A DNA stretch of 64,000 bases, taken from assembly GCA_947172415.1 (NCBI GenBank), contig OX359193.1:7558501-7622500 (forward strand). Reading direction: 5' to 3'. The notes below the pieces were generated by a model. That model searched no databases. It was not told where the DNA came from and saw nothing but the letters and a program-made list of their open reading frames with translations. Positions 48,301 to 60,173 of the stretch are shown here, piece after piece. Source of the DNA: Chondrosia reniformis (Eukaryota > Porifera > Demospongiae > Chondrillida > Chondrillidae). Both the position numbers and the translations under genes were made by a program. Numbering within the stretch: the first letter of the stretch is position 1; each line of letters starts with the position of its first letter.

Positions 48301-51265
48301 AACTCCCTCCAAGATGGGATTCTGTCAAAGTTGAAGGATAGGATGCGTCTCCCTCCAACCTTGCAGTCAACTCCGATTATGATTATGTGGACCAGAACCA
48401 TTCTGGTGACACAACTGGCTGAGCCCGCATCCTGCGACATCAACCAGCTAGGAACCACTTTGAACAGCAACCCGAAGATGAATGGCTTCACCTTCATCTG
48501 TGAAGCTCTCAGCCTCACCTGCACTCCCTCTGGACTGTCCTGGCAAAAGATTATTGCTTTGGCCAAGCTTGTGGCAGAGATATGCTGCATCTGCCATACT
48601 GTACCTCCAGGAATATTGGCGGCACTCATAGCTCTTAGTCTACCATACGATACCTCTTATGGCTTCCAGCAGCTGGCCACGTCTGCTAACGTAAGGTTGT
48701 CTCTCCTCCCATCCCAATCAGCCTTGATGTGTCCTCTTTGTTTTTCTATATACACAGGTGCATTATCCAAATGCCAGGAATCAACTTCATCTTCTCATGT
48801 TCCTATCCCTGATGGTAGCACACAATACTCTGCCACTCACCGATGTCATAGGACACATTGTCCGACCACTTATCAGAGCCTACTTGCAGTCCAGCAGCTC
48901 CACTCAGTTGGCACATTCACCCACCAACAGCATTCTCTCCTTCCTCACCTCACTGATCCTTCTACTTCTGGTGGACCCGCACTGCATCCCCAGCGAGCTG
49001 TCGGATAGGTACAACATCAAACAGATCTTCCAAATAGTGCCCACTTTTGTGAATCACCAGTTGCAAAGCAGAAGACGGGAGCTTGGGTTAAGTATCCTGC
49101 TAGGTCTGTTGAAAGAGCTTCTTAAGATTGCGCAACCACGTAGCTCCAGAGACACTACCCTGAGTGGGAGGAGTGGAATGCAGATTCATGTGCAGACGCA
49201 GAGTGCTGTGAGTGATGTGAGACTGGCATTGGAGACGTTGGCCAGCCAGCGTTGGCTGGGAGAGATATGTCACAGGGATGAGGGAAAGTTTCTGGGAAGG
49301 TTTGGAGATACCTCTATCACACCAGTCTTTGCCAGGTACCTGCTAATGCATCTCTGTCCCATTGAAAGTCGTGATTCTGAGGGGCTCAGTCGTGTAGATC
49401 AAACTGACATTATGAACACTCAAACCAGAATCAGTTACATTCTTCGTAACCTGGACCAGTGGACTGTCCGTTCCTCTCTCCTTCATATTTCTATACTCAT
49501 AACTCAGACTCCACAGATGGTAGGTAAAGGCTAAAAAATATTTTCAAAACTTCCATGCACTTGACTTTCCTTTCAGGGAAGAAGCAGTCTCTTGGACTCG
49601 CTGGCTGGCAGTGTCATTCAAGTGTTTGAGGATTCCTGTTCAGAGGAGCTATTAGGCCAGCCCCTGGAGATGTCCCAGTCGCTAGGCGACGGTGCCTACA
49701 GCCCTCCCATTTGGCTGGTCACTCCCATCATCACAAAACTGTCCTCACCTGTGCTCGGCAGGGTGCTGAAAAATGCTGGCAATGTTCTAGGTCGGGGGCA
49801 ATGGTGGAGCTTGGAGAAGAACTTGGAGAAGAAGAGGACCACAAGACAGACTAAGTAAGAGTGTCATAAGATTGTCTAGGGGGTCGGTTCAACTAGTAGT
49901 ATGAATGCTATCATTTGCGGATCTGTAGCACTTCAGTGGTGAAATATGGTCTTCAGTGGCAGCAGCCATTTTTGGAACTAGTCCTTGCTTGCATGGGAGT
50001 TCAAAGACACATTCATGAAGAACTACTAAATCCTTTGCAGAAACAACTGCAGAATTTTCTGGTTGCTTTTGAAAAGGTACGTACATTCAAACTAATGTGT
50101 CTATAACAGAGTAAGGATTCCTTCTCTAATAGAGTAAGGATTCCTTCTCTAATAGAGTAAGGATTTGCTGTTTATAACACGTACATTTAACAGATAAATC
50201 ATAGTGTTGCTATGGTAGCATAACATGTGACTTTCCCCCAATTTCAGGAGGGTTTCCCGAGTGAGGAAATGGCTAAGAGCACTCTCCATGCGGCCCTTAA
50301 GCTCCGCCTCTCCCTCCTGGGCTCCATGCTCTCTTCCATCAAGGAGTCAGAGGCTCATTGTGGAGAGTGGGCAATCATTCTCCTCCAGTTGCTCGTTTCA
50401 GGAGCTGTGGACAGACAAAGTGACAACAAGTGGGTGGCTCTGGTTCATGGTGATTGTGCAAGAACTTACTTCAGTTACCAAGGAGATTAATAACATTTTA
50501 TTTGTGTAGTGAATTATTTACTTCCACGGTGGATATGGTGTCAACACTGTTAAATTGGTTGCCTAACGACTTCCTAGTAGCTCCTCCCTCTTATGGTGAG
50601 GAGAGTAAGAGAGCAGTTTCATCTTCAATTCGAAAATTAAAAGTTTGTCTTGACACATGTACAGTGACAAAAGGATCATAAATATATTTGTAAATATCTT
50701 TGTTTTTTTTACCATCCAAGGCTGACTTAGCCACGTCAAAATCAAGTTGTGTCACTGAAATTGCTCAGTTATTCCCTCTTCCGATGCAAATGATGGAGAT
50801 CTCTACAGTAAAGACACCTTCTTGGGTCTCAAACACTGCTCTACCAGAGAAGATAAGAGTAAGGCAATAGAAATGAGATGGCTTAAGTAATGGTCCTGTA
50901 TGCAAGGAGAGAGAAGAATCTGATTTTATTTCTCCACCATCCTATCTCTTAAATGTGTATTATTAATTATGGCTGGGCTAGTGGCCTACTGTTTGGAACA
51001 TGTGGATTTATTTGTACTAAATCAGTAATGTGTGGTAGCTAAGGTCATTACAGTTCCAAAAACTGAATATATACATCTGTGTTTTTGTTAAATAAATTGT
51101 TAGCTGCAAATGAACAACGAATTTACATATGTCATTTTCAGTGCAATGACATTAAATAATTACAAAATCAAGTTCATTTAGATATTTTACCAAAATGAGT
51201 TACATAACTGATGCAATCAATCTCACTTAGACAGTCACTACATTAGAAATATCATCTTTGATAAC

Positions 51266-51296
<31 letters not shown>

Positions 51297-52778
51297 GCAG
51301 GGACTAAGGGTGTCGGACACAAAGGAGGTCTCTCCTTGGGAGTGTATGGAAGGAGTGAGAAACTACGGCCCTCTTTACATGTCCTGGTTTGGTGCTGTGA
51401 GAATAGAGAAGAAACCATTGAAATATGTGGAGCAGTTTAGGCTCAGTCAACTGCACAGTCACAGTGCAGCGCCTGGAGCCACCAATGTAGTCAGAGCTGA
51501 TCCTGCAGAGGTGAACAGATTCCACACTTCCTCACCTACATGTACATATGATTTAGGTAGACAAATGAGGATATGTACGTAGTTTCTTTCCTTGTTTTCC
51601 CCACAAACTTGACCAGATAACAGATTACTCAAAACTGATGAATGGTTTTAATTATTATTAGCAGCAGTAAATGAATATCTACATATTTATTGTATGTTCA
51701 CAGTTGGAGCAAGCAAAGGCACAAGCTAGCAAAGACAACAAAGACACTGCTCCTGGTAACCCCTCAGTTCCTGTCACACCTGTTGAGGGTAAGTTGGTAG
51801 TTGTTGGTCCTAAGGCGCCATTTTGTATCATAATTTGATGTCTCTCCTCCTTGTAGGTCAGCCAGTCCGACTCCCCACCCCCACACACACCCAGATGCCT
51901 TTGGGCACTCATGGGGGAACCCCTAGCCATGTGGGATATCCCCGTCATCCTCCCCCGACTGTGGGTGGTACTGCCCATCCACCTATTCCTGGTTACTCAC
52001 AGGGACATCTACCACCTGCTCACCAAGTCTACAGCAGAGGTGCCATGGGACAGAGGATGCCACATTCTAATCACATGCAGCAACGACAGCTGGTGCATCC
52101 TCAAGTGAACGTGCCTTACCAAAGACCAGCCTTCAGCCAACAAGTAGTTAGACAACATCACCCTGGAGGTAGAGCTGGCACAATATTAGGAAACAATGCT
52201 ACATATTACAACATGAATAATGTAACATGTCATTTTTCCTACATTCCAAGACTTTTGGACCTACATTACATGTTACACATTGCCATCCTCAAGTGTGTCT
52301 ATGTATATTATCAATGTTTTCTACAGTTTCAGCAAGAATGTCAGTTCCTTATCAAAATTTTAGAAGCCAGGTGCACCCATCCATGATAGACCAGCGTTAT
52401 CCCCAAGGCAGGGTTATTCATCATCAACAGACTCAGTCTATGAGACAGAATCCTCAGTTTAGGGTCCCCACAAACCCTCAGTCCTATTCAGTCCACATGC
52501 AACAACCCACTGACCCAGCAATGAGGATGGGGCCTGGAGGGGGGAAACCCCAGACCATCGCCCACCCTGTATCCCATGGCCACATACCCCAACAACAGCA
52601 GCACCCTCATGTCCATCCCGGCGGACCTCAGCCTAACAATGTGGTTATGAGGCCAAATATGAGTCAACAGATGATGCCAAGACCTGGAGTTCCAGGGGCT
52701 TTCTCTGCACGGGGCCATCCCCCAAACCAGTATCACCCCACTGGTCCACAGTACGGTCAAGGCACCTACTATAACTAA
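42341..52778 (+). CDS. MED12: Mediator complex subunit 12
   Basis: About 26 exons. Clear ones: 42341-42424, 42485-42547, 42642-42695, 42758-42868, 42940-43038, 43203-43289, 43483-43552, 43861-44526, 44630-44976, 45038-45137, 45217-45344, 45594-45722, 46286-46439, 46523-47753, 48180-48690, 48758-49519, 49577-49854, 49929-50076, 50248-50429, 50510-50642, 50721-50858, 51301-51510, 51704-51788, 51857-52168, 52327-52778: about 2180 codons. MED12 activates CDK8/cyclin C in the Mediator kinase module. Signatures are PLKRPKLGPPDIYPQ at the start, TTWFQNLAGNKSLT, VPILTKKEEIFDLL, LKLLLPLVLQ, YILRNLDQWTVRSS, SPWECMEGVRNYGP and a Pro/Gln/His-rich C-terminus. An exon linking 43552 to 43861 is needed but I could not place it with confidence. 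Confidence 0.95.
45708..46017 (+). repeat. 31-bp minisatellite made of exon end plus 5' splice site, 10 copies
   Basis: Unit GACATGGTTGCTAAG|GTAGG followed by TTACTTAGCAT. The first unit is the true end of the MED12 exon 45594-45722 with its donor; nine further copies follow directly in the intron, with a few single-base variants. Each copy keeps the AAG|GTAGGT donor. Confidence 0.95.
51267..51292 (+). repeat. CT microsatellite forming a polypyrimidine tract
   Basis: About 13 CT dinucleotides directly upstream of the MED12 acceptor (TCATTTGCAG) for exon 51301-51510. It probably doubles as the splice polypyrimidine tract, so length changes could affect splicing. Confidence 0.85.
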
Positions 52779-52961
52779 AATGTGTCATATTTAGGTATTG
52801 TATTTTATATATTGTAATAAATGCAACATATATACCGAAAATACGTATATACGTACATTGCAGATAGTAAACGCGCCGACGCCGTTTTAAAACGCGGAAG
52901 GGATTAGTCAGAACGGTCGTCCAATTAAGCAGGGTTGTACTCCTGTAGCATTCCGTATGCC

Positions 52962-55900
52962 ATGTCGTGGAGCACTTCGCTTTGCTTGTGTTTCGTCCTC
53001 TTTCTAGGCAGTTCTGCTTTCTACCTGCCAGGATTAGCCCCCACTCACTACTGCACTGAAGAGAGCAGGAAGAAGAACCCTGGATTGGATTGTACGGTTA
53101 GTTTGTCGCCCTGTTCAACTCAGATCGTGAACTGACCAGTTTAGAAGCTAAGTATGTAATATTTACTGTTATAAGTGGACTGTTTAAAACTGTAGTCCAG
53201 AATGGGAATACATGTAAGTTTTGAAGCTAGCCTTGTTCGCACGTAAAAGCAGGTGATTCAGTAGGTCAATAGTTATTTTCAATTGTTCCAATTTCAAGCT
53301 CGAACAAGTTTGTAGTATAGGTAGCTATCGTTAGCTATCTCTTGTGTATTCTTTTAAGAATATCCTTTCAACTAACGAGAATAGCGATATTTGTATCTCA
53401 ACATTTAGTAGGCCTGTTACAGTGATGTATGTCTAAGTAAGGTGTATACGTACAAGGTCAAGCTTGACTACACATTTATCAGCTGTCCTGGCTCATGTTT
53501 CTCTCGTCATGATGTTGAATGTAAACACTTGTGGTTTTATTATCACATTGATTTCTCATATATGTATGTACATATGCGTCCATTTTTGTAGACTAAGGTC
53601 TATGTTCACGTGAACCGACTGGACTCTGTGTTCTCCATCCTTCCATATGACTACTCTGTCTTTGACTTTTGTCCTCCTCCGGCTCAATCAGCAGATAGGG
53701 ATCCAAAGGAAAACTTGGGGCAAGTACTCTTTGGAGAAAGATTACACACATCACCCTATGAGGTGAGAGCCCAGTATGGCAGTTTTGTTGATATGAAGTT
53801 TCTGACTGTAATAATGATCTATGCATTCCTGGAATTACTCCATCTCTGTAGTTCACTTTTTTGAAGAATGAAACCTTTGTAAGTGTATGCGAGAAAGTGT
53901 ACAATGATAACTCGGAAAAGCTGGATTTCCTTCGTGACCGCTTGGCCGAAGACTACTTCCACTCCTGGGTAATTGACAATATGCCAGTGGTATGGTGTTA
54001 TGAACGAGTGACTATTGAAGAAGACACGGGTAAATCAACAAAGACCACAGTCTGTAATACCAGGTTTCCCATTGGCTGCCACGTCAATAGAGGAGGCTTT
54101 GAGCAGGAGCAGTGCGCCCTAGATGTAAGTTTCCATTGCCCCACCCCCACCCCTAACCAAATCCCAGTTCTCTTTCTTCTCTCTTTAAGCAGAAAATGAA
54201 AGACCCCGGTTTCTACCTGTTCAACCATGTATATTTTACATTGAGCTATAATGATAACTCACCAGAGGGAAGTTTTCTAGTGAAAGCACTAATCAATGTA
54301 AAGAGCTGTGCAGATGATAAATGTAATGCGAGGTTGAAGTTACCTGATCCCAAAGCCCCTGTAAAAGATGTTAAAATCAAGTATACCTATTCAGTTTCTT
54401 TTGTGGTATGTTAGTTAGTCATGTGACCAGTAGCCATGGTAACCTGATTATTTGATCCCATTGGCTTATAGAGGGATAACAGCATTGTGTGGGCATCAAG
54501 ATGGGACTACATTCTGTCTTATGGAGCACAGCCAAAGATTCAGTGGTTCAGCTTAGTCAGCTCTGTTTTGATTGCCATTTTCCTGTCTGGCATGTTTGTA
54601 CTTGTGTTGATCCGTTCTTTGAGAAGAGATCTGGCCAAATACAACCAGCTGGACTCCAGTGTAAGTGTGTGTGTAGAGTTAATAAATGTCAGCTAATGTC
54701 GGTGGAAGAACTGAGTTTCTCTCATTCTAGGAAGACGTACAAGAGGAATTTGGGTGGAAATTGGTTCATGGAGATGTGTTTAGACCTCCCAGAAGTATAA
54801 TGCTGCTCTCTGTGTTTGTCGGGTCGGGATGTCAAATCCTTTTAATGATATTCACAGCTCTTTGTGAGTAGATATAGTTAATTGTAGCAGTGTTTCTATA
54901 TATATGAGAAAGAACTAAATTTGTATCTTTTTGCGTATGTAAAGGTCATTGGTGACTGTACCTTTGTTTGTTTCTGTGTAGTCTTTGCATGTCTAGGGTT
55001 CCTCTCTCCACCTAACAGAGGAGCACTGATGACCTCCGTTGTGGTACGTCTGTCGGATAGGAATGCAGATCTTCTATTGTATCAACACACTCTTCTTCTT
55101 CGCGTGTACAGGTGTTTTATGTACTTCTTAGCTTTGTGTCCGGGTTCTTCTCAGCAAGACTGTATAAATGTAAGCCATATTCAGCTGTCTATGGCTACCA
55201 GTCCATGTGATACTTGTGTGACTGTTTTCTCACAGCCCTTGGAGGGTTACACTGGAAGAGGCTAGTGCTGATGGCAGCTTTCCATGTCCCCGGGTAAGAC
55301 TGCACATGTAGCTTTCCATGTCCCTGGGTAAGACTGCACATGTAGCTTTCCATGTCCCTGGATAAGACTGCACATGTAGCTTTCTACGTTTGTACAAATG
55401 TTTTTTTCCTTTTTGTGACTGTAGAATTATCTTTGTCATATTTTTCCTGCTCAACCTCATCCTTTGGGCCAAAGGTTCTTCTGCTGCTATTCCATTTGGT
55501 ACTCTAGTAGCTCTCTTAGCTTTGTGGTAAGACAGACGTACCTAAGTCCCGTGTATGTCCATCTCGGAGAATCCCTCTGATCCCCTCAGGTTCGGTATAT
55601 CCACCCCACTGACATTTGTTGGAGCTTTCCTTGGCTTCAAGCGAAGGGTGAGGTGGAGATACTGTTACCATGGTAACAGTGTTAATGATCTGTCCTGTTT
55701 CTGTAGGCAATAGAGTTTCCTGTTCGTACAAATCAGATACCTCGCGAAATCCCAGACCAGCCATTTCTTAACAAGGCACTTCCCTGTATTCTTCTCGGTG
55801 GTATACTACCATTTGGATCAATTTTCATACAACTATTTTTCATTTTTAACAGCCTCTGGTAAGATTTATTAAATGTTTGGCCAGTGTCTGTTACCATGGT

Positions 55901-56507
55901 AACCATTTTTGAATGTATAGGGGACATCAGACGTATTACTTGTTTGGATTTTTGTTTGTTGCCTTTCTAATATTTTCCATCACCTCTGCTGAGACGGCCA
56001 TGTTGCTGACATACTTTCAGCTCTGTGGGGAGGTGAGACTGATAAAGATATGATTGATTGTCTGATTGTGCAACCATTCAACCTATCCTCTGTAGGACTA
56101 CAACTGGTGGTGGAGATCCTTCTTTTCCTCTGGTTCATCTGCCTTGTATCTGTTTATCTATTCTGTCCACTATTACTTCTATCGCTTGGAGTTGGACAAT
56201 TTTGCTTCAGTAATCCTTTACTATGGTTACACTCTCATGTTTGCTTTTGTGCTGTTTATTCTTTCTGGTGAGTTGGTGTGTACGTACCACACCAGATCAA
56301 CTATCCATATAGTAACTGTACAACTACATACCCCTCCCCCTTTTTGCCTGCCCCTCCCCCTTTTTGACCTGTCCCTCCCTTTTTAATCTATTCCTCCCCT
56401 TTTGGACTATACCTCCGCTCCTCCCCTCTCGTTATGTAGGCACATTAGGACTCCTGGCAAGTTTTTACTTTGTCAGAAAAATCTTTTCCATTGTCAAAAT
56501 TGACTGA
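52962..56507 (+). CDS. TM9SF2: Transmembrane 9 superfamily member 2 (nonaspanin)
   Basis: Fifteen exons: 52962-53096, 53592-53762, 53852-54124, 54193-54405, 54472-54660, 54731-54863, 54982-55043, 55112-55169, 55236-55293, 55425-55526, 55590-55647, 55707-55858, 55921-56032, 56096-56267, 56440-56507; total 651 codons plus stop. A signal peptide ([20 protein letters not shown]) leads into the lumenal domain ([34 protein letters not shown]), then nine membrane helices ([65 protein letters not shown]) and a short C-terminus ending KID. TM9SF2 works in Golgi/endosome sorting and glycosylation. The donor of exon 55236-55293 is triplicated downstream. A poly(A) signal AATAAA lies at 56615-56620. Confidence 0.96.
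55277..55378 (+). repeat. 34-bp repeat made of exon end plus 5' splice site, 3 copies
   Basis: Unit GCTTTCCATGTCCCNGG|GTA followed by AGACTGCACATGTA. The first copy is the end of a TM9SF2 exon with its donor (junction 55293/55294). The second keeps GGGTAAG; the third has GGATAAG and has lost the GT. A truncated fourth copy follows at 55379. Confidence 0.92.
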
Positions 56508-56622
56508 AGATTTGGTGAAAAATGCCTTAAACATTATTCATTACTAGTAATATTTCCAGCATACACATGTCTACAGTGTTAACCGTTTACTACAATGACT
56601 AATTCATTTGTTGCAATAAATG

Positions 56623-58540
56623 TTATTGTGCTCCGGAAGGTAGAAACTTTAATCTGAGTTGTTCCATGTTGTCCATGAATCTCCTCTCATCAGCTTCAGT
56701 AGATCTGGTCCAGGCTAACGGCAAATGCTCACCAGTAATGCTACGATCTAAATATTTACATAATAAGCACACAAAAGTGGACAAATATATAATGCACAAC
56801 ATATACACAAACTTTCCATTAAATGTGTACATAAAAGTCCCTAAGAATGCGTGCTTGAAATATACTGGGAAAACTTGTGTTCTAATAAAGGTAATGCTTT
56901 CAGAAATGTAAATATTGTTTGTAAATTGAAAACCATGGCAGATTGATGGCAGAAGAGCTCACCTTGAAAGAAGGACCCACTGCTATCTTTAGCAAGCTCT
57001 TTTGATAAACATAACCACACCAGTGTATCTGCCCCCTATATGGGACAAACATGGGACACACATACTTGTCCAGTGTAATGGTCGAGAAGAGACAGTGTAA
57101 TTAAGGTTCTTGGCACACATTATAGAGGGTAAATTACTTGTTCTGGAGAACGCAATCTGTCTCCCATTCTTCTGTGAAAACTTGGCATTGAGTTCCTCAC
57201 AGCAGGTGTGTCTGCCCATCCCGGATGCATGGCAGCAAAGTAGATGTTTGGGTATTCCTTTGACCAAAGCCTTGTCAACACTATCTGTTGACGCTGAAGA
57301 TAGTACAGGCCACATGACAGTCACATGATGGGCACATGATATCCTTCACCTTTTACCTTATTGTGAGCATAAGCAATTGTTCCATCAAAAGACCTCATGT
57401 TTCTGAGATTAAGATCATCTGGATCCAACTTGACATTATACATGCCACCGGAGGAGACAGTAATCTTTGTGAGTGGATTGTAAACAAGTAAATTGATGAG
57501 ATAAAAACAATGCTCTAATAGACTTACAACACGCGGATTTTCACTCTTTTCTAAAACTGGTAGCAGCTCCTTAGTTATGAGAAAGGTACCTACAGTAGGA
57601 GTGTCAATACAAAACAAATGGCCACACATTATGAAAATAGTTGATAGGTCACATGTACCCAGAGTATTAGTAGCAAAGTTCACTTCAAGGTCGTCTTCCT
57701 GGTGAGTCCTCTCGTTGACCATACAGCCAGCATTGTTAACCAGCATATTTAGTGGATGAGCATCTGCTATAAACTTGTGACAGAAACTGATGACATCCTT
57801 TGGCTTTGACAGGTCCACAATGTGAACATGGACCCTCTGAAACATAACAATTCAAACAACATACAAGTTGAATCATCTTACAATAATGAGGTGACTATAG
57901 TCACCAATTGTCAGCCGTCAGACCCTTTCTGGGGGAATACAAGATATTAGTACCATCATGAATAGTTCACAAGTTAAAATATATAATTTCTTAACGACTT
58001 GCAAATACAACAAAATTGATACTATGCACATATTTATGCACTACAGTAATATAAAAAGGTCAATTTCCTCAGACTAGGGGAACCCCCACTGACCTCATTG
58101 CCTGAAGCCTCTATAATCTCCTGCTTGGCTGCCAATGCTCTCTCCTCACTTCTGCAAACCATATGCACCGTACCACCTGCATATGCATAACCCATGTTTG
58201 TCATGTGAAAGTCACGTGACTGGTGGCTGACCTCTCTTAGCTATTTCCAGAGCAGTGACTTTCCCAATACCACTGTTGGACCCAGTAATCATGAAGGACT
58301 TGCTACAGCACCAGACATAGCCTAATACTTCAATTGCAACACTTCATCTCTGTTTACTAACCCGCTTACGTCAACATCGAGATCACTCTCCTGGAAACTT
58401 CGGCTCGCTCGCTCAAAACCACTCCTAACCAAAGAAGACGGCAGCAGTGAACTGTATCTTGTACAAAAAATGAAGTTAGCTGACCTCGTAAACTCTCTAA
58501 GCCCGCGCAAGAAAAACACAGTTCCTCTGTACAGCGACAT
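56623..58540 (-). CDS. DHRS12: Short-chain dehydrogenase/reductase, DHRS12-like
   Basis: Ten exons: 58485-58540, 58362-58424, 58232-58302, 58094-58176, 57659-57836, 57528-57589, 57357-57464, 57138-57293, 56963-57035, 56623-56747; total 324 codons plus stop. Opening MSLYRGTVFFLRGLREFTRS matches the DHRS12 N-terminus. The Rossmann-fold SDR core is complete: nucleotide loop TGSNSGIG, NNAG, catalytic Ser in VSSGGM, Tyr/Lys in YAHNK, then MHPGWADTPAVRNSMPSFH. The substrate is not known; the fold predicts NAD(P)-dependent oxidoreduction. It converges on TM9SF2 (stops 115 bp apart) and shares a 125-bp divergent promoter with RHBDD1. The fourth intron contains a sequence related to the foldback element. 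Confidence 0.95.
57910..58090. repeat. Diverged sequence related to the 17954-18264 foldback element
   Basis: Within a DHRS12 intron, GTCAGACCCTTTCTGGGGGA near 57918 matches the inner end of the foldback arm (GTCAGACCCTTACTGGAGCA), and CTCAGACTAGGGGAACCCCC near 58070 matches its outer end (TCAGACTAGGGTAACCCC). The spacing (about 170 bp instead of about 65 bp) and the middle differ, so this is a related or rearranged member rather than a copy. Confidence 0.5.
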
Positions 58541-58665
58541 CCTGATTAAATTATTTGTTATTGGCTATTGAATAACCAATGAAAGGCTATTACGTAAGAG
58601 CTGGTAAAGGGGAATCCCTAAACTGCGGCTATTCCCTTGTATCAATGTATCAAAGAAGCTGGTAA
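58541..58665. promoter_or_regulatory. 125-bp divergent promoter between DHRS12 and RHBDD1
   Basis: All sequence between the two opposed start codons. It includes a short palindromic stretch (TTATTGGCTATTGAATAACC near 58556) with an inverted CCAAT-like ATTGG and a direct CCAAT in aaccaatgaa. The CCAAT pair is a plausible NF-Y-type element, which is inference. Confidence 0.5.
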
Positions 58666-60040
58666 ATGTATTCCCGTAGATCTAGAAGAGGTGGAGGTTT
58701 TCCACTAATGCTCTTGGGTTTTCAGATTTTCAGAACACTCTCACAAAGTTCATTCTTTCCTCCTGTGACGCTTGGAGTTGTAGCTGTGAATATTGCTGCT
58801 TTTCTCCGTCCGGAATTTAGTGGAAGATATCGTTATAGGTGGATTTGGCCAAGCATAGAGGAAATATGCATCAATGCAGGGTCGGTGTGGTATTATAAAG
58901 AATGGAAAAGGCTGATTTTATCGCCTTTTTTCCATTTAGATGAATGGCACATTTACTACAACATGGCATCATTTCTCTGGAAGGGAATTTCCCTTGAAGC
59001 CCACTTTGGGAGTGGCTACTTTTTATATGTTATTCTAGTTTTTAGTGTTCTTTCTAATATAACTTACTGTGGGATCCAATATATTCTGTCTGAGTTCTAC
59101 TTGGATACCTCCTACGTGTGGCAGTGTGCTGCCGGCTTCTCTGGTGTCATATTTGCCCTCAAAGTGGTCACCACTTATGGCATGCCTCCGCATACATCGT
59201 ACATCATGGGGTTCATCCCCATTCCCAGTAGACATGCTGCCTGGGCAGAGCTGATTTTGATATCAATCCTAGTCCCAAGGGCTTCCTTTGTCGGCCATCT
59301 TGCTGGCATTCTGGTGGGCGTGGCTTATGTAAAGGGACCACTCAAGGCTATAATGGACATACCAATTGCTATCATAAGTAAGTGCAAGCATCTAGCAAGC
59401 TTCATAGGAATATTAATATATCTGTAAATTCTTTAGATTGCTAGTTTGCCATGTACTGTACATAATAATGATATATACCTTCAAATTGTCATATAAGTAT
59501 AATATTAGTTCTAGTTGTATGCAGTACTTTGGTATATGTTAATGTAGGTCCTGCAAGGAGACAGCAATTCCATGGAAGTGGGCAAAGTGGCTATCGTGAG
59601 TTGACCTGAATTATCTAATAAACTTGACCCATCTCTCTCCATTAAGCCAACAAGTTTATCATTCTGCTGAGCCACGTTCTACTTATAAATTATGTCTCCT
59701 TATAACTTCAGGTGGGAGAGAGAGAGATGTACAAAGAGAGAGTGTTTCACCTCGGCAAGCTACTGCTAATCAAGAAGATGATGATGGTATCCAGGAAGCT
59801 ATCAGACGCAGTCTACGAGACAGAGATAGCCATTGGCCTCCTGCCTACAACCCTGACCACACAGAAGAGCCCCAAGAGTTACCCCTGGAGGAGGAGCCAG
59901 CTAGGACCTCCAGGGAAAGCCATAGCAACACGGACCAAGAGCCTAGTACAACTCTTGAAGCACCATCCAGTACATCCAGTGATCACCTTCACAGGCTAAG
60001 GAGTGCAAGGCTTGCCAAACTTAATAAAACTAAAAAGTAG
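58666..60040 (+). CDS. RHBDD1: Rhomboid intramembrane protease RHBDD1/RHBDL4
   Basis: Three exons (58666-59377, 59548-59595, 59712-60040), 362 codons plus stop. It is an ER rhomboid that cleaves ubiquitinated membrane substrates for degradation. The catalytic dyad is visible: Ser near residue 158 in GFSGVIFALK and His near 211 in FVGHLAGILVG. WHIYYNMASFLWKGISLE is the family's conserved first-loop region. The cytosolic tail carries a ubiquitin-interacting motif (IQEAIRRSLRDRD) and a terminal basic motif HRLRSARLAKL resembling the VCP/p97-binding motif. Two short introns separate the membrane domain from the tail. Confidence 0.96.
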
Positions 60041-60073
60041 ACAATTCAGAAGATGTTATTCTTATTTTAGAGT

Positions 60074-60142
60074 CAACAAAGAATTTATGTTACTATAAAG
60101 TCAAAGAATTTATGTTACTATAAAGTCAAAGAATTTATGTTT
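60074..60142. repeat. 25-bp tandem repeat, about 2.8 copies
   Basis: Unit TCAAAGAATTTATGTTACTA followed by TAAAG. It lies between the convergent stops of RHBDD1 (60040) and the coiled-coil gene (60174), so it is probably in both 3' UTRs. Confidence 0.85.
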
Positions 60143-60173
60143 CTGTTATACAAGAGCTGCAGTCAAATATGAA

